A DNA stretch of 64,000 nucleotides from Xaviernesmea rhizosphaerae (GCF_001938945.1 NZ_MKIO01000039.1:1-64000), one strand, 5' to 3'; counted from the first letter of the stretch, positions 35,363 to 44,828 are shown. The notes: generated by a model not told the origin, from the letters alone. Made by a program: numbers and translations.

Positions 35363-37243
35363 ATGTTGATCGGCTCGCATAATCTCTTGGAAAATTTAGC
35401 CGTTATGGCCTCCGCGGTGCCGTTTTGCATCAGCCTTTGCTCCTTTCTCGCTCCCTTGACTGAGACCTGCCAGAAGGCCGTCTTCGGTGTGGCGATGGGG
35501 CTCAGTGTCGCGGTCCTGCTGCTGGTCGGCTTCCCGCATCGCATCGACTTTCTCATCCACCTGCCCAATGGCCTCATCGTGCTTGCCGCCTTTTTCGGTG
35601 GCCTTCCGGCGATTGTACCCGCACTGATTGTGGTTGCAGGCGTCGCCGGCGCGCAGGCTGGCACGATGGCCGGATTAGCCATGGGGCAGGCGCTGCTGTC
35701 CGGCGCCATCGGCATCATCTTCCATTGCCTTCGCCGCAGACTTGCTCCGACGGCGCTGGAGATGGCAGGCCTTTCCTGTCTCGCCGCCCTCACTCTGGTC
35801 TTCTGCGGACTGGTGGAGGGCGATGCGGGCGAGCGCAGGCAGGCCGAGATTCTCGATCCCGCTTTGCTTCTGTTCCTGACCACATTCCTGTCAATGGCGG
35901 GAATGGGCCGAGAGATCACGCGCAACCGGCGTCTCGGAGAAGCGCGGCTTCTGCGCACCATCATCGATGCGCTGCCCGACAATTTGCTGGTGAGCGATCG
36001 AACGGGACGGTTCATCACCGCGAATCCGGCGGCCGCCACCTTTCTCGGACGCGCGGCGAAGGACCGTCTCGCGCAGGCGCAGCTCGCCGACTTCTTTGAC
36101 GGGCAGACCCTGCGCGCGATCACCGCGCATCAGCAGGCGGTGATCATCGAGCATGCGCCGAGACTGCGCGATTATCCGTTCGTGCTGAAGACGGGGCAGG
36201 CCGGCTGGCTTTCGTCGATGAAGGCACCGATTCTCGACGATGATGGCCGCCTTGTCGCGATCATCTCACTCGATCGCGATATCACCCAGGCCAAGGAGAT
36301 CGAGCTGCAGCATGTGCAGACCGAGGCAATCCTGCGCGAGGCTATCGGCTGCATGGCCGACGCCATGGTGGTTCTTGATGAAGACAACCGGATTCTTCTG
36401 ATCAACCAGCAATATTCCGCTTTGTTCGCACAGACGGAGATGATCATTGGTTGCCATATTGAGACGGTGCTGCGCCGTGCCGCGCCGCTTTACCATGCGG
36501 CTGGCGAGGATGCGCAGGCCTTCTCCGCCCGCGTCCTGGCGATGATGCGGGTGGAGGGACGGTCGGACCTGACGCTCGGGCCGGATTTTCATGTCTCCAT
36601 GACCGTGCGGCAGATGGCGAATGGCTATCGGCTGGTGGTCCTTTCCGATATCAGCGCAGCGCGGGCGGCGGAGCGGGCGATGCTGTCGCTGAACAACCGG
36701 CTGGAGCAGCTGGCGCGCATCGACGAGGTCACCGGTCTGTTCAACCGGCGCATGCTGAACCAGCATCTCGATCATCTTCTCGGCGACAGGGACGGGGCGG
36801 AGCCGGCTTTGACGGTGATGCTGATCGATGTCGATCACTTCAAGTGCTATAACGACACCTACGGCCATCTCGCCGGGGATGCCTGTCTGGCCGCGATCGG
36901 CGCCTGTCTTACCGGGCTTGCCGGTGAGCTGCCCCTGGCGATCGCCGCGCGTTATGGCGGGGAGGAGTTCGCCCTGGTGCTTCCAGGCATTCGCCGGGTC
37001 GCGGCCGCCTCCATCGCCGATGTGGTGCGCCGGCGCATTCGCGATCTGGCCATTCCGCACAAGGCCAGCGTCTTCGAGGTGGTCACCGTCAGCATCGGCC
37101 TTGCCAGCGGCCCCATGCAGGGACTGTCCGATGCCGCCAGCTATCTTTCGGCCGCAGACCTTGCCCTTTACAGGGCGAAGGCCTCCGGCCGCGATTGCGC
37201 CTTTACCTTCCATGCCAACATGCTGCCGCCGCCGACAGCCTGA
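35363..37243 (+). CDS. Membrane diguanylate cyclase (5TM-LytS-like, PAS-PAS-GGDEF)
   Basis: 626 aa. About five or six N-terminal transmembrane helices resemble the 5TMR LytS/YhcK sensor region (LPNGLIVLAAFFGGLPAIVP; NG and GG turns). PAS-like domains follow at about 200-305 (IIDALPDNLLVSDRTGRFI) and 320-430 (CMADAMVVLDEDNRILLIN), then a GGDEF domain from about 445 (LARIDEVTGLFNRRMLNQHL) with active-site RYGGEEFALVLPG. It makes cyclic di-GMP. The usual inhibitory RxxD motif before RYGGEEF is absent (sequence PLAIAA), so classical product inhibition at that site is not expected. No clear ribosome site precedes the ATG; a start at Met15 (35405) cannot be excluded. Confidence 0.88.
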   Translation: MLIGSHNLLENLAVMASAVPFCISLCSFLAPLTETCQKAVFGVAMGLSVAVLLLVGFPHRIDFLIHLPNGLIVLAAFFGGLPAIVPALIVVAGVAGAQAGTMAGLAMGQALLSGAIGIIFHCLRRRLAPTALEMAGLSCLAALTLVFCGLVEGDAGERRQAEILDPALLLFLTTFLSMAGMGREITRNRRLGEARLLRTIIDALPDNLLVSDRTGRFITANPAAATFLGRAAKDRLAQAQLADFFDGQTLRAITAHQQAVIIEHAPRLRDYPFVLKTGQAGWLSSMKAPILDDDGRLVAIISLDRDITQAKEIELQHVQTEAILREAIGCMADAMVVLDEDNRILLINQQYSALFAQTEMIIGCHIETVLRRAAPLYHAAGEDAQAFSARVLAMMRVEGRSDLTLGPDFHVSMTVRQMANGYRLVVLSDISAARAAERAMLSLNNRLEQLARIDEVTGLFNRRMLNQHLDHLLGDRDGAEPALTVMLIDVDHFKCYNDTYGHLAGDACLAAIGACLTGLAGELPLAIAARYGGEEFALVLPGIRRVAAASIADVVRRRIRDLAIPHKASVFEVVTVSIGLASGPMQGLSDAASYLSAADLALYRAKASGRDCAFTFHANMLPPPTA

Positions 37244-37376
37244 GCGTTTCGGGCCCGTGCATGGCGCCTCTTTTCCGGGATGGCCCTTCGGGCGAGAGAG
37301 TGCTTTCGGCGGAACAAACCTGTCCCTCGCGTGGTTTGCGGGCTGAAGCCGGTTTTCGACCATCGGAGAGGCAGCC

Positions 37377-37640
37377 ATGACCACGTCGTCGACAACAACC
37401 GACCACCAGACCATTCGCGACTGGGCGGAAAGCCGCGATGGCCATCCCGCAAAAGTGAAGGGCGCCAAAGACGGCGGCATTCTGCGCTTCGACTTCGGCG
37501 AGCCCGAGGAAAGTCTGGAACAGATTTCCTGGGACGAATTCTTTGAGATCTTCGACGGCAATGGCCTGGCCCTCGTCTATCAGGACGAGACCGCCGACGG
37601 AAAAACCAGCCGCTTCTGCAAGTTCATCGACCGGCATTGA
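37377..37640 (+). CDS. Small conserved hypothetical protein
   Basis: 87-aa acidic protein. The core GGILRFDFGEPEESLEQISWDEFFEIF followed by GLALVYQDETADG-KTSRFCKF is a pattern I recall from small conserved bacterial proteins of unknown function. It has no signal peptide or membrane segment. A good ribosome site (GGAGAGG) lies about five bases before the ATG. It stands alone between the diguanylate cyclase and treY; a hairpin at 37771-37799 probably ends it. Function unknown. Confidence 0.8.
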   Translation: MTTSSTTTDHQTIRDWAESRDGHPAKVKGAKDGGILRFDFGEPEESLEQISWDEFFEIFDGNGLALVYQDETADGKTSRFCKFIDRH

Positions 37641-37770
37641 GCACAAGGTGCCTGTCTCTGACCAAAAGCTCCCACCTGTTCACTGTCAAGAAGACGCGGC
37701 GGCGGTTTCTCGAACGCACAATCGAAGAGATCCGGAAGCCGGTTTCTGAAAACCCGTTGCAGAAACAAAC

Positions 37771-37799
37771 ACGGGAACATCGGACATTGTCCCGTTTTC
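37771..37799 (+). terminator. Probable terminator after the small conserved gene
   Basis: CGGGAACA and TGTCCCG form an imperfect stem (one bulge), followed by TTTTCT. It lies in the 373-base gap 37641-38013, which shows no other feature and should also contain the treY promoter. Confidence 0.5.
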
Positions 37800-38013
37800 T
37801 ATCCCCTGCCTGAGCGCGCGCGCCCGTCAGGATCCGGCAAGCTGCTGCTTTCCCCAAACCCTTATTTTTTCATCCGCCCGCGTGGCGGATGTCTTCCGTT
37901 GAAACAGATCCTTTCTTCTCCGCCGTTCCCTTCCCTCCGCGAATGCGCGTTCCAGATCCACACCTGATCCTCGCAACCCCAGACTCTGAACCCAGCACAA
38001 GGCGCTTCTGTCC

Positions 38014-40674
38014 ATGACCCGCCCCCTTTCTTCCCGTCCGCTTTCCACCTATCGGCTGCAGTTTCGCGAGGGCATGACCTTCGACAAGGCGGCCGAGCTG
38101 GCGCCCTATATCAAGCGGCTCGGTGTCAGCCATCTCTATGCCTCGCCGATCTTCGCCGCGACCAGCGGCTCGACCCATGGCTATGACGTGACCGATTCCA
38201 ACCGCTTCGATCCCGATCTCGGCGGGCAGGAGGGCTTCGACCGGCTTTCCGCTGCGCTCAAGGCGGAGGGGCTGGGGCTGATCGTCGATATCGTCCCCAA
38301 CCACATGGCCTCCTCGCTGGAAAATCCGTGGTGGCGCAGCATCGTCGAATGGGGCGCGGACAGCCCGCATGCCCGCACGTTCGACGTCGACTGGTCGCGC
38401 CCTTTGACGCTGACCGTGCTTGGCGGCAGCTTCGAGGAGGCCGTCGAAAAGGGCGAGATCAAGCTGGGCCTCGATGCGCAAGCCGGCGTGATCGGCCTTT
38501 CCTATTATGAGCAGGTCTTTCCGCTTGCGCCTTCCACCTATGCCCAGGCGCTCAAGACGGTCGATCTGCCGCTCGCCCGGCATCTGGAAGCTCTGGCGGC
38601 GAAGGCCGATCCTGGCGGAGAGGATGACTTCCATGCCGCCGTCCGCCAGGCCTTCAGCGAGGATGCGGCCGGTACCTCGGCTCTTGAAGAGGCCCTGGCC
38701 GCGCTCGCACCCGCACAGATCACCGAAATCGCCGAGGCACAGCCCTACCGGCTGATGGACTGGAAGAAGGCCGCAAGCGGTCTCAGCTATCGCCGCTTCT
38801 TCGAGATCGCGGGCCTGGCCGGCCTGCGCGTCGAGGACGAGGCTGTGTTTACCACCTCCCATGCCCTGATCCTCGACCTCGTGGAAAAGGGCGTGGTGCA
38901 GGGCCTGCGCATCGACCATGTCGATGGGCTCGCCGATCCCAAGGCCTATCTCGAGCGGCTGCGCGCGGCCGTCGGTCCTGACGTGCCGATCGTGGTGGAG
39001 AAGATCATCGAGGAAGAGGAGCGCGTGCCGGAAGACTGGCCGGTCGAGGGCACCACCGGCTATGAATTCATCGCCGCGCTCGCGCGTCTCTTCACGGTGA
39101 AGGACGGGCTCGACACGCTTGCCCGCGCCTATGACCGCTTTGCCCCCGGCGATCCCTACGAGACTCTTCTGCACGATGCAAAGATGCTGATGCTGCAGGA
39201 AAATTTCGAGGGCGAGGTGAGCACGCTGACCCGCATCGGCCGAGAGGCTGCCGGGGCGGGCGTGGAGAGTAACGAGACCTTTGCCGCCGCGCTGCGCGCG
39301 CTGGTCGCCGGCTTCACCGTCTACCGCACCTATGGCACGACCGGCGCGCTGAGCCCGGCGGACGAGACGGTTCTGGATGACGCGCTCGCTGCCGCCGCCA
39401 TCGATCTCTCCACGCAGGAGCGGGAGGCGCTCGGTGCGATCGAAGCAATCCTGAAAGGTCGGAGCCCAAGCGCGGCTGCAACGGACTTCCGAACCCGTTT
39501 CCAGCAGCTTTCCGGTCCCGTCATGGCCAAGGCCATGGAGGACACGGCTTTTTACCGCCACAACCGCTTTCTGGCGCTGAACGAGGTGGGCGGCAATCCG
39601 GTCGAGCCGCACCTCACCGTCGATGCCTTTCACGATGCGATGATCCGGCGGGTGGTCGAGCAGCCGGAGGCGCTGTCCACCACCTCCACCCATGACACCA
39701 AGCGCGGCGAAGACAGCCGCGCGCGGCTCTATGCCCTCTCCCAGGCGCCGGAGCGGTGGATCGAAGCGGTCCAGCGCTGGCATGGCCAGAATGCCGGCGC
39801 GGTTCAGGCGCTCAAGGAGGGTGCGGCACCCGAGCCGGCGGTGGAGTGGGGCCTCTACCAGGCGCTGGCGGGTGCCTGGCCGGTGGGCCTGAAGACGGAT
39901 GACGCCAAGGGCATCGAGGCCTTCGGCACCCGGTTTGCCGCCTATGTCGAAAAGATGATCCGCGAGGCCAAGCTGCGCAGCTTCTGGGCCGAACCCAACG
40001 AAGCCTATGAAGCCGCCGTGCAGGATTTCGTGCGCGGGCTCTTGTCCTCACCGGAATTCCTGCGCGACTTCGCCGCCACGCTCGGGCCCTATGCGCTGAC
40101 CGGGCTCTATAACGGGCTGGCGCAGACGCTCGTCAAGATCGCCGCACCTGGCGTTCCGGACATCTATCAGGGGTCGGAGACGGAGGATCTGAGCCTCGTC
40201 GATCCCGACAATCGCCGCATGCCCGACTTCGCACGGCTAGCGCGCCTGGCGGAAGGCCCGGCCAGGATGCGGCTCGATTTCGACGCGCTCGAAAGCGGCG
40301 CGGCAAAGCAGTCGCTGGTGCGGCTCGGCCTTGCCGCCCGGCAGGCGCAGCCGGCGCTGTTCCTGGAGGGCGACTATCGGCCGCTGACGCTGTCGGGCGA
40401 TCACGCCCATCGCTTCGTCGCCTTTGCCCGTGTGTCGGGGACGCAAGCCGCCGTGGTGGTGGCGCCGGTGCGCATTCACGAGCTCTTGGAAGCCTCTGGC
40501 GCGCAGGGGCTCGATATCGCCGCCGGCGAGATCACGGTGCATCTGCCGCAGGATCTGGCAGGCCGCGTGTGGCAGGACCGGCTGGGCGAGCACGGCGGAA
40601 GCATGACGGCGGGCGATGCGCTGGCCTTGTCCGCCTCGGCGGCCGCGCCTTTCCTGCTGATGACGACGGGCTGA
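38014..40674 (+). CDS. treY: Maltooligosyl trehalose synthase
   Basis: 886-aa GH13 enzyme that isomerises the reducing-end alpha-1,4 bond of maltodextrins to alpha,alpha-1,1, giving maltooligosyl trehalose. N-terminal PLSTYRLQFREGMTFDKAAE, HGYDVTDSNRFDPDLGG, the nucleophile in GLRIDHVDGLADPKAY, the acid/base in IVVEKIIEEEERVPEDWPV and STHDTKRGEDSRARL are diagnostic. The partner hydrolase treZ is not in the window; GlgX at 10 kb could supply linear substrates (TreX role). The ribosome site is weak (AAGG 11 bases before the ATG). Confidence 0.96.
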   Translation: MTRPLSSRPLSTYRLQFREGMTFDKAAELAPYIKRLGVSHLYASPIFAATSGSTHGYDVTDSNRFDPDLGGQEGFDRLSAALKAEGLGLIVDIVPNHMASSLENPWWRSIVEWGADSPHARTFDVDWSRPLTLTVLGGSFEEAVEKGEIKLGLDAQAGVIGLSYYEQVFPLAPSTYAQALKTVDLPLARHLEALAAKADPGGEDDFHAAVRQAFSEDAAGTSALEEALAALAPAQITEIAEAQPYRLMDWKKAASGLSYRRFFEIAGLAGLRVEDEAVFTTSHALILDLVEKGVVQGLRIDHVDGLADPKAYLERLRAAVGPDVPIVVEKIIEEEERVPEDWPVEGTTGYEFIAALARLFTVKDGLDTLARAYDRFAPGDPYETLLHDAKMLMLQENFEGEVSTLTRIGREAAGAGVESNETFAAALRALVAGFTVYRTYGTTGALSPADETVLDDALAAAAIDLSTQEREALGAIEAILKGRSPSAAATDFRTRFQQLSGPVMAKAMEDTAFYRHNRFLALNEVGGNPVEPHLTVDAFHDAMIRRVVEQPEALSTTSTHDTKRGEDSRARLYALSQAPERWIEAVQRWHGQNAGAVQALKEGAAPEPAVEWGLYQALAGAWPVGLKTDDAKGIEAFGTRFAAYVEKMIREAKLRSFWAEPNEAYEAAVQDFVRGLLSSPEFLRDFAATLGPYALTGLYNGLAQTLVKIAAPGVPDIYQGSETEDLSLVDPDNRRMPDFARLARLAEGPARMRLDFDALESGAAKQSLVRLGLAARQAQPALFLEGDYRPLTLSGDHAHRFVAFARVSGTQAAVVVAPVRIHELLEASGAQGLDIAAGEITVHLPQDLAGRVWQDRLGEHGGSMTAGDALALSASAAAPFLLMTTG

Positions 40675-40751
40675 GAATGAGGCCATTGCGCCTCACGCCG
40701 TGAGCGTCACAGGGCTGATATGCCGGCGGAACAATTGACAGGCGAAGACGT

Positions 40752-40780
40752 TAACGGGGCACCGCCCCGTTGACCTTTTT
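40752..40780 (+). terminator. Rho-independent terminator after treY
   Basis: AACGGGGC at 40752-40759 pairs perfectly with GCCCCGTT at 40763-40770 around a three-base loop, followed by GACCTTTTTC. It is 78 bases past the treY stop and separates it from the phospholipase gene. Confidence 0.75.
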
Positions 40781-40938
40781 CCTGCGTTCGCCATGGGGCA
40801 GAGCGGGCAGGGCTCGGTGAGGGGTAAAAGCGGCGGATCGTCCCAGCGCGGGCGCCATCCGCCGCGCTCATGCATCACGCGCAGCGCCCCGGTCCGCCAT
40901 CCTTTCCGGTGCGGCGGGGCCGTCCGAGGGGAAACATC

Positions 40939-42456
40939 TTGTCACAACGCGGTTCCGTTCTTTCCCGTGCAACGTCCGCTTTCGGCCGGCGTGGCGGCAT
41001 CATCCGCGTCGGCGAAAATGCCTGGCGCTCGGTGAAGGCCGAGCGTCTCGCCTTTCTGATCGATGCCGCCCGCTATTATCAGGTGCTGGACGAGAGCCTG
41101 CGGCGCGCCGAGCGCGAGATCCTGATCGTCGGCTGGGATTTCGATCCCGACATCTGCCTGCGGCCGGATCTGCCGGACAGTCCGACGCTGGGCACCATCC
41201 TCGAAAGCCTGGTGGACGCGAACCCGCTGCTGCAGGTGCGCATTCTCGTCTGGGCCATGGGGCCGATCTATTCCGGCAAATCGCTGAAACTGTTTCGCCG
41301 CAGCGGCTGGCCGCAGCATCCGCGCATCGAGCTGCGCTTTGACGGCCGCCACCCGATCCGCGGCTCGCATCACCAGAAGATGGTGTCGATCGACGACCGC
41401 ATCGCCTTTCTCGGCGGCATCGACCTGACCGCGCGGCGCTGGGACGACGATCGGCACCTGCCGGACAATCCCTTGCGCGTCACGCCCAAGGGCGAAGCTT
41501 ATGAACCTGTGCATGACATGCAGGCCATGCTCTCCGGCCCGGCCGCCATCGGCGTCGGTGATCTGATCCGCCTGCGCTGGCGCGGCGCGGTCGGCCCGAT
41601 CGAGGCGCCCGGCCTTGCCGCGCCGGACGCCGTGGAAGCGGCCGATATCTGGCCCGACAGCATCAAGCCCGACCTCACCGACTGCCGCGTCGCGATTGCC
41701 CGCACCGAGCCGGACGGACCCGACCATGACGGCCATCAGGAATCGATATCCCTCCTCAAGGACGCGCTGAAGGCGGCGCGCAAGCATGTCTATATCGAGG
41801 CGCAATATCTCGCCTCCTTCGGCATTGCCGACATCATCGCCCGACATCTGGAAAATCCGGAAGGTCCGGAAATCCTCATCGTCGTCAGCCGCATCTCGCA
41901 TGGCTTCATCGAAAAAATCATGATGGGCAACAACCGCGACCGGCTGATCCGCCAGCTCAAGCGCCGCGACCCCTATGACCGTTTCCGCGTGATGTATTCG
42001 GTGGTGCCGAAGGCGGGCGGCGGCGAGCAGGAGGTGCTGGTCCATTCCAAGCTGGTGGTGGTCGACGATGTCTTCCTGCGCATCGGCTCGTCCAACCTCA
42101 ACAACCGGTCCGAAGGGCTGGATACCGAGGCTGATATCGCCGTAGAGGCCGTCAGTGAGACGCATCGCCAGGCGATCACGGCGCTGCGCGACCGACTGCT
42201 GGCCGAGCATCTCGACGTGACGCCGGAGGCTGTCTCCCGGTCGATCGCGGAAACCGGCTCGCTGCTCGACGGTGTCGAAGCGGTCAATCACAATCTGCGG
42301 GGCCTGCGCCATTTCGATGTCGACGTGGCCAAGGGCGCGGTCGATCCCATTCCCGGCACGGCGATCGTCGATCCCCACAGGCCGTTCCGCCCGGTCAAGG
42401 CGGTGCTGACCGGCATGAGCCAGCTCGCCCGCAAGCTCAGAACTGCGGTGTTCTGA
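40939..42456 (+). CDS. Phospholipase D / cardiolipin synthase-like protein
   Basis: 505-aa phospholipase D superfamily enzyme with both HKD motifs: GSHHQKMVSIDDRIAFLGGID and VHSKLVVVDDVFLRIGSSNLN. The paired His-Lys-Asp sites form one active site for phosphatidyl transfer or phosphodiester cleavage. The open frame reaches back to an ATG-like start at 40870, but the TTG at 40939-40941 with GAGGGGA 6-7 bases upstream is the better-supported start. Neighbouring YbhN-like and YbhP-like genes match the E. coli ybhP-clsB-ybhN group, so a ClsB-type role is a reasonable guess. No N-terminal transmembrane helix is seen. Confidence 0.88.
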   Translation: MSQRGSVLSRATSAFGRRGGIIRVGENAWRSVKAERLAFLIDAARYYQVLDESLRRAEREILIVGWDFDPDICLRPDLPDSPTLGTILESLVDANPLLQVRILVWAMGPIYSGKSLKLFRRSGWPQHPRIELRFDGRHPIRGSHHQKMVSIDDRIAFLGGIDLTARRWDDDRHLPDNPLRVTPKGEAYEPVHDMQAMLSGPAAIGVGDLIRLRWRGAVGPIEAPGLAAPDAVEAADIWPDSIKPDLTDCRVAIARTEPDGPDHDGHQESISLLKDALKAARKHVYIEAQYLASFGIADIIARHLENPEGPEILIVVSRISHGFIEKIMMGNNRDRLIRQLKRRDPYDRFRVMYSVVPKAGGGEQEVLVHSKLVVVDDVFLRIGSSNLNNRSEGLDTEADIAVEAVSETHRQAITALRDRLLAEHLDVTPEAVSRSIAETGSLLDGVEAVNHNLRGLRHFDVDVAKGAVDPIPGTAIVDPHRPFRPVKAVLTGMSQLARKLRTAVF

Positions 42457-42477
42457 CAGTCCTCGACAAGTCCCACG

Positions 42478-42514
42478 AAAAATCCCGCCTATCCTTCCGG
42501 ACGGCGGGATTTTT
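42478..42514. terminator. Strong bidirectional terminator
   Basis: AAAAATCCCGCC at 42478-42489 is the exact inverted match of GGCGGGATTTTT at 42503-42514. A-rich and T-rich flanks serve both strands, between the converging phospholipase (plus) and YbhN-like (minus) genes. Confidence 0.9.
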
Positions 42515-42564
42515 GTGGCTGACGCAGGCCGGCGGGCGAGCCACGCAGGCAAAGGAGACAGGGA

Positions 42565-43530
42565 TCAGGCCGGGTGCGCGTGCCCTTCCGGCGCCTCGTC
42601 TTCATGGCGCGGACGGGCCTTGTCGCTCTTGCGGATCAGCATCTCGCTGCCGATCAGCAGCGGCAGGCCGATGGCAAGCGGGATGAAGTAATAGGCGACG
42701 CGGAAGGCGATGACGGCGGCGACCGATTGCGCGCCCGGCAGAATGTGCGCAACCGTGGCCTCCAGCACGCCGATGCCGCCCGGCACGTGGCTGATGATCG
42801 CCGCGACATTGGCGATGATCGAGACGGCGGCGACCTTCAGGTAATTCGCCTCGGAAAAGGCCGAGAGCATCTGGTGCAGGCTGGCGGCGACGCAGGCGAA
42901 GTTGAGCGTGCCGAACAGGACCTGGCCGAGCGCCAGCCGCAGGCTGGGCATGGTGAAGCTCCAGCTGCGCAGCTGCAGCGGCTTGCGCAGCGTGGCGGCC
43001 AGGATGACATAGACCACCGGCAAAAGCGCCGAGACGATGGCCAGCGTGAAGACGGCGGAGCTGGACAGCCCTGTCATCTGCACGGCTTCCTGCGGCCGCA
43101 GGAACAGGCCGAGAGATCCCAGCGTCATCAGGCCGATGCCGACGGTGACGCCGCAGAACAGCACGATCTTGGCAACGTCCTCTGCCGTCAGTCCCCAGCG
43201 CGCGTAATAGCGATAGCGCACTGCGCCACTGCTCAAGGCCGCGACGCCGACATTGTGACCGATCGACAGCGACACAAACGACGTCAGCAGCGTGCGGTGA
43301 AAGGCCAGCCGCTTGCCGGCGTAGCGCACGCCCATGGCATCGAAACAGGACAGGCAGAAATAGGAGGCGAAGGCGAAAGCCAGACTGGCGGCGAAGTGGC
43401 TGAGCGGAATGCTGCGCAGCGCCTGCAGGATCTCGTCGAGCGAATATTCCCGAAGCGTGCGGACGAGCAGGTAGACCGCGGCGATGATCGCGACGATCAT
43501 GACCGCGCGCAGGAGAAGACGAAACGTCAT
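42565..43530 (-). CDS. YbhN/UPF0104-family membrane protein (flippase-like)
   Basis: 321-aa integral membrane protein with about eight hydrophobic helices, of the family shared by the transmembrane region of lysylphosphatidylglycerol synthases. Family patterns include LTSFVSLSIGHNVGVAALSSGAVRYRYYARWG and ISHVPGGIGVLEATV. It has no synthase (GNAT-like) domain, so it is probably a lipid-related transporter or flippase rather than an aminoacylating enzyme. The start is the ATG at 43528-43530; the longer frame begins at a TTG with little support. It sits between the phospholipase D and nuclease genes, as a rearranged version of the E. coli ybhN group. Confidence 0.85.
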   Translation of the reverse strand: MTFRLLLRAVMIVAIIAAVYLLVRTLREYSLDEILQALRSIPLSHFAASLAFAFASYFCLSCFDAMGVRYAGKRLAFHRTLLTSFVSLSIGHNVGVAALSSGAVRYRYYARWGLTAEDVAKIVLFCGVTVGIGLMTLGSLGLFLRPQEAVQMTGLSSSAVFTLAIVSALLPVVYVILAATLRKPLQLRSWSFTMPSLRLALGQVLFGTLNFACVAASLHQMLSAFSEANYLKVAAVSIIANVAAIISHVPGGIGVLEATVAHILPGAQSVAAVIAFRVAYYFIPLAIGLPLLIGSEMLIRKSDKARPRHEDEAPEGHAHPA

Positions 43531-43631
43531 GGGTTCAGTCCAGCTGGGCCCGGCGGGGGCAGGGCGCGTGTCCTCGAGGTGGTATCGCGCTGCCGGACCC
43601 TTCTCCGGCAAAACGATGTCACGGAACGAAA

Positions 43632-44459
43632 ATGCCCCTCATCGGGTTCCGTGCCATGTCCAGAAAGCCTTCCAGCATGACGACTGCCTTCCGCCTGATC
43701 ACCTACAATGTCCATAGCTGCATCGGCACCGACCGCCGCCATGACCCGGAACGGGTGGCGGAGGTGATCGCAGCCGCGCGACCCGACATCATTGCGCTGC
43801 AGGAGCTGGATGTCGGCCGGCTGCGCACCAAGGGGGTCGATCAGGCGCAGCGCATCGCCGATCATCTGAAAATGACCGCGCATTTCCATCCGGCCATGCA
43901 TGTGGAGGAGGAGCAATATGGCGATGCGATCCTGACGGCGCTTCCCTCGCGCCTGCGCCGCGCGGGCTCGCTGCCCTCGATTGGTGAGCCGCGCGGGGCG
44001 ATCTGGGTGGAAATCGCTGTGGCGGGACGGCCGGTGCAGGTGATCAACACCCATCTCGGCCTGCGCGGGCGCGAGCGCAGCCTGCAGGCGCAGGCGCTGC
44101 TGGGGCCGGACTGGATGGGGCATGCCGATTGCCAGGCCGGTCCGGCGATCCTGACCGGCGATTTCAATGCCGTTACCCGCTCGCCGGCCTTCCGGCGTCT
44201 CAACCGTGCCCTGCCGGCGGCGGCCGATCCGCGCACAGGGCGGCTGGCGCCCACCTTTCCGTCACGCTTCCCGCTGATGCGGCTCGACCATGTCTTTCCC
44301 AATTCGGGACTGACCGTGACCGCTTGCGCGCCGATCGCCAATGCCCAGACGCGCCTCGCCTCCGACCATCTTCCGCTGCTGGCAACGCTGGATTTTGCCG
44401 AAGCGGCCGATCGACAGAGGGACCAAGCGAACGGAACATCGCAGGCATCCGCTCGTTAA
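43632..44459 (+). CDS. Endonuclease/exonuclease/phosphatase-family protein (YbhP-like)
   Basis: 275-aa metal-dependent phosphodiesterase fold. Active-site residues are visible: ITYNVHSCIG (Asn), IALQELDVGRL (Glu), VINTHLGLRGRER (His), LTGDFNAVTRSPAF (Asp, Asn) and the final ASDHLPLLATLDF (Asp, His). The substrate could be DNA or a phospholipid/inositol-type phosphodiester; the neighbours favour lipid. Starts at 43656 and 43677 are also in frame; 43632 is kept because only it has a GGAA element at suitable distance. Divergent from the YbhN-like gene. Confidence 0.86.
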   Translation: MPLIGFRAMSRKPSSMTTAFRLITYNVHSCIGTDRRHDPERVAEVIAAARPDIIALQELDVGRLRTKGVDQAQRIADHLKMTAHFHPAMHVEEEQYGDAILTALPSRLRRAGSLPSIGEPRGAIWVEIAVAGRPVQVINTHLGLRGRERSLQAQALLGPDWMGHADCQAGPAILTGDFNAVTRSPAFRRLNRALPAAADPRTGRLAPTFPSRFPLMRLDHVFPNSGLTVTACAPIANAQTRLASDHLPLLATLDFAEAADRQRDQANGTSQASAR

Positions 44460-44514
44460 ATCTGCAACGGTGTTCGTCGCTCGAGCACCGGCCAAAACAG
44501 CAAAGGAGTTTCCG

Positions 44515-44715
44515 ATGCCGAACCGCGACCCCATCCCGACACCCGACGCCGAAACGCCGCGCGGGCCGATTGCCACGCCGGGCATTCCTGACCGCGCTCA
44601 GGATCGACCGCAGGACCCACCGGTTCTCAATCCCGGTGACAGCAAGAACCCGAACGATCCTTCCCTGAAGGATCCGGCCCTTCTGCCGATCGGCGATCCC
44701 GCCGCCATGGCGTGA
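44515..44715 (+). CDS. Small proline-rich hypothetical protein
   Basis: 66-aa protein starting MPNRDPIPTPDAETPRGP and continuing with many Pro, Asp and Asn residues, ending LLPIGDPAAMA. It is probably intrinsically disordered, with no signal peptide or membrane segment. AAAGGAG lies six bases before the ATG at 44515, and a strong terminator follows 65 bases after the stop, both supporting a real gene. Function unknown. Confidence 0.7.
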   Translation: MPNRDPIPTPDAETPRGPIATPGIPDRAQDRPQDPPVLNPGDSKNPNDPSLKDPALLPIGDPAAMA

Positions 44716-44779
44716 GCGGGTTGACCCGCCGGCGAGCGCTCACAGAGTGAGCCATGTCGCTGAAAAGATGAAAAGATAA

Positions 44780-44828
44780 GGCGGCACAGATCGACCCGAT
44801 CGGGTTTGGTCTGTGCCGCCTCCTTTTG
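44780..44828 (+). terminator. Rho-independent terminator
   Basis: GGCGGCACAGA at 44780-44790 pairs perfectly with TCTGTGCCGCC at 44810-44820, then TCCTTTTG. It ends the small proline-rich gene. Confidence 0.85.
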
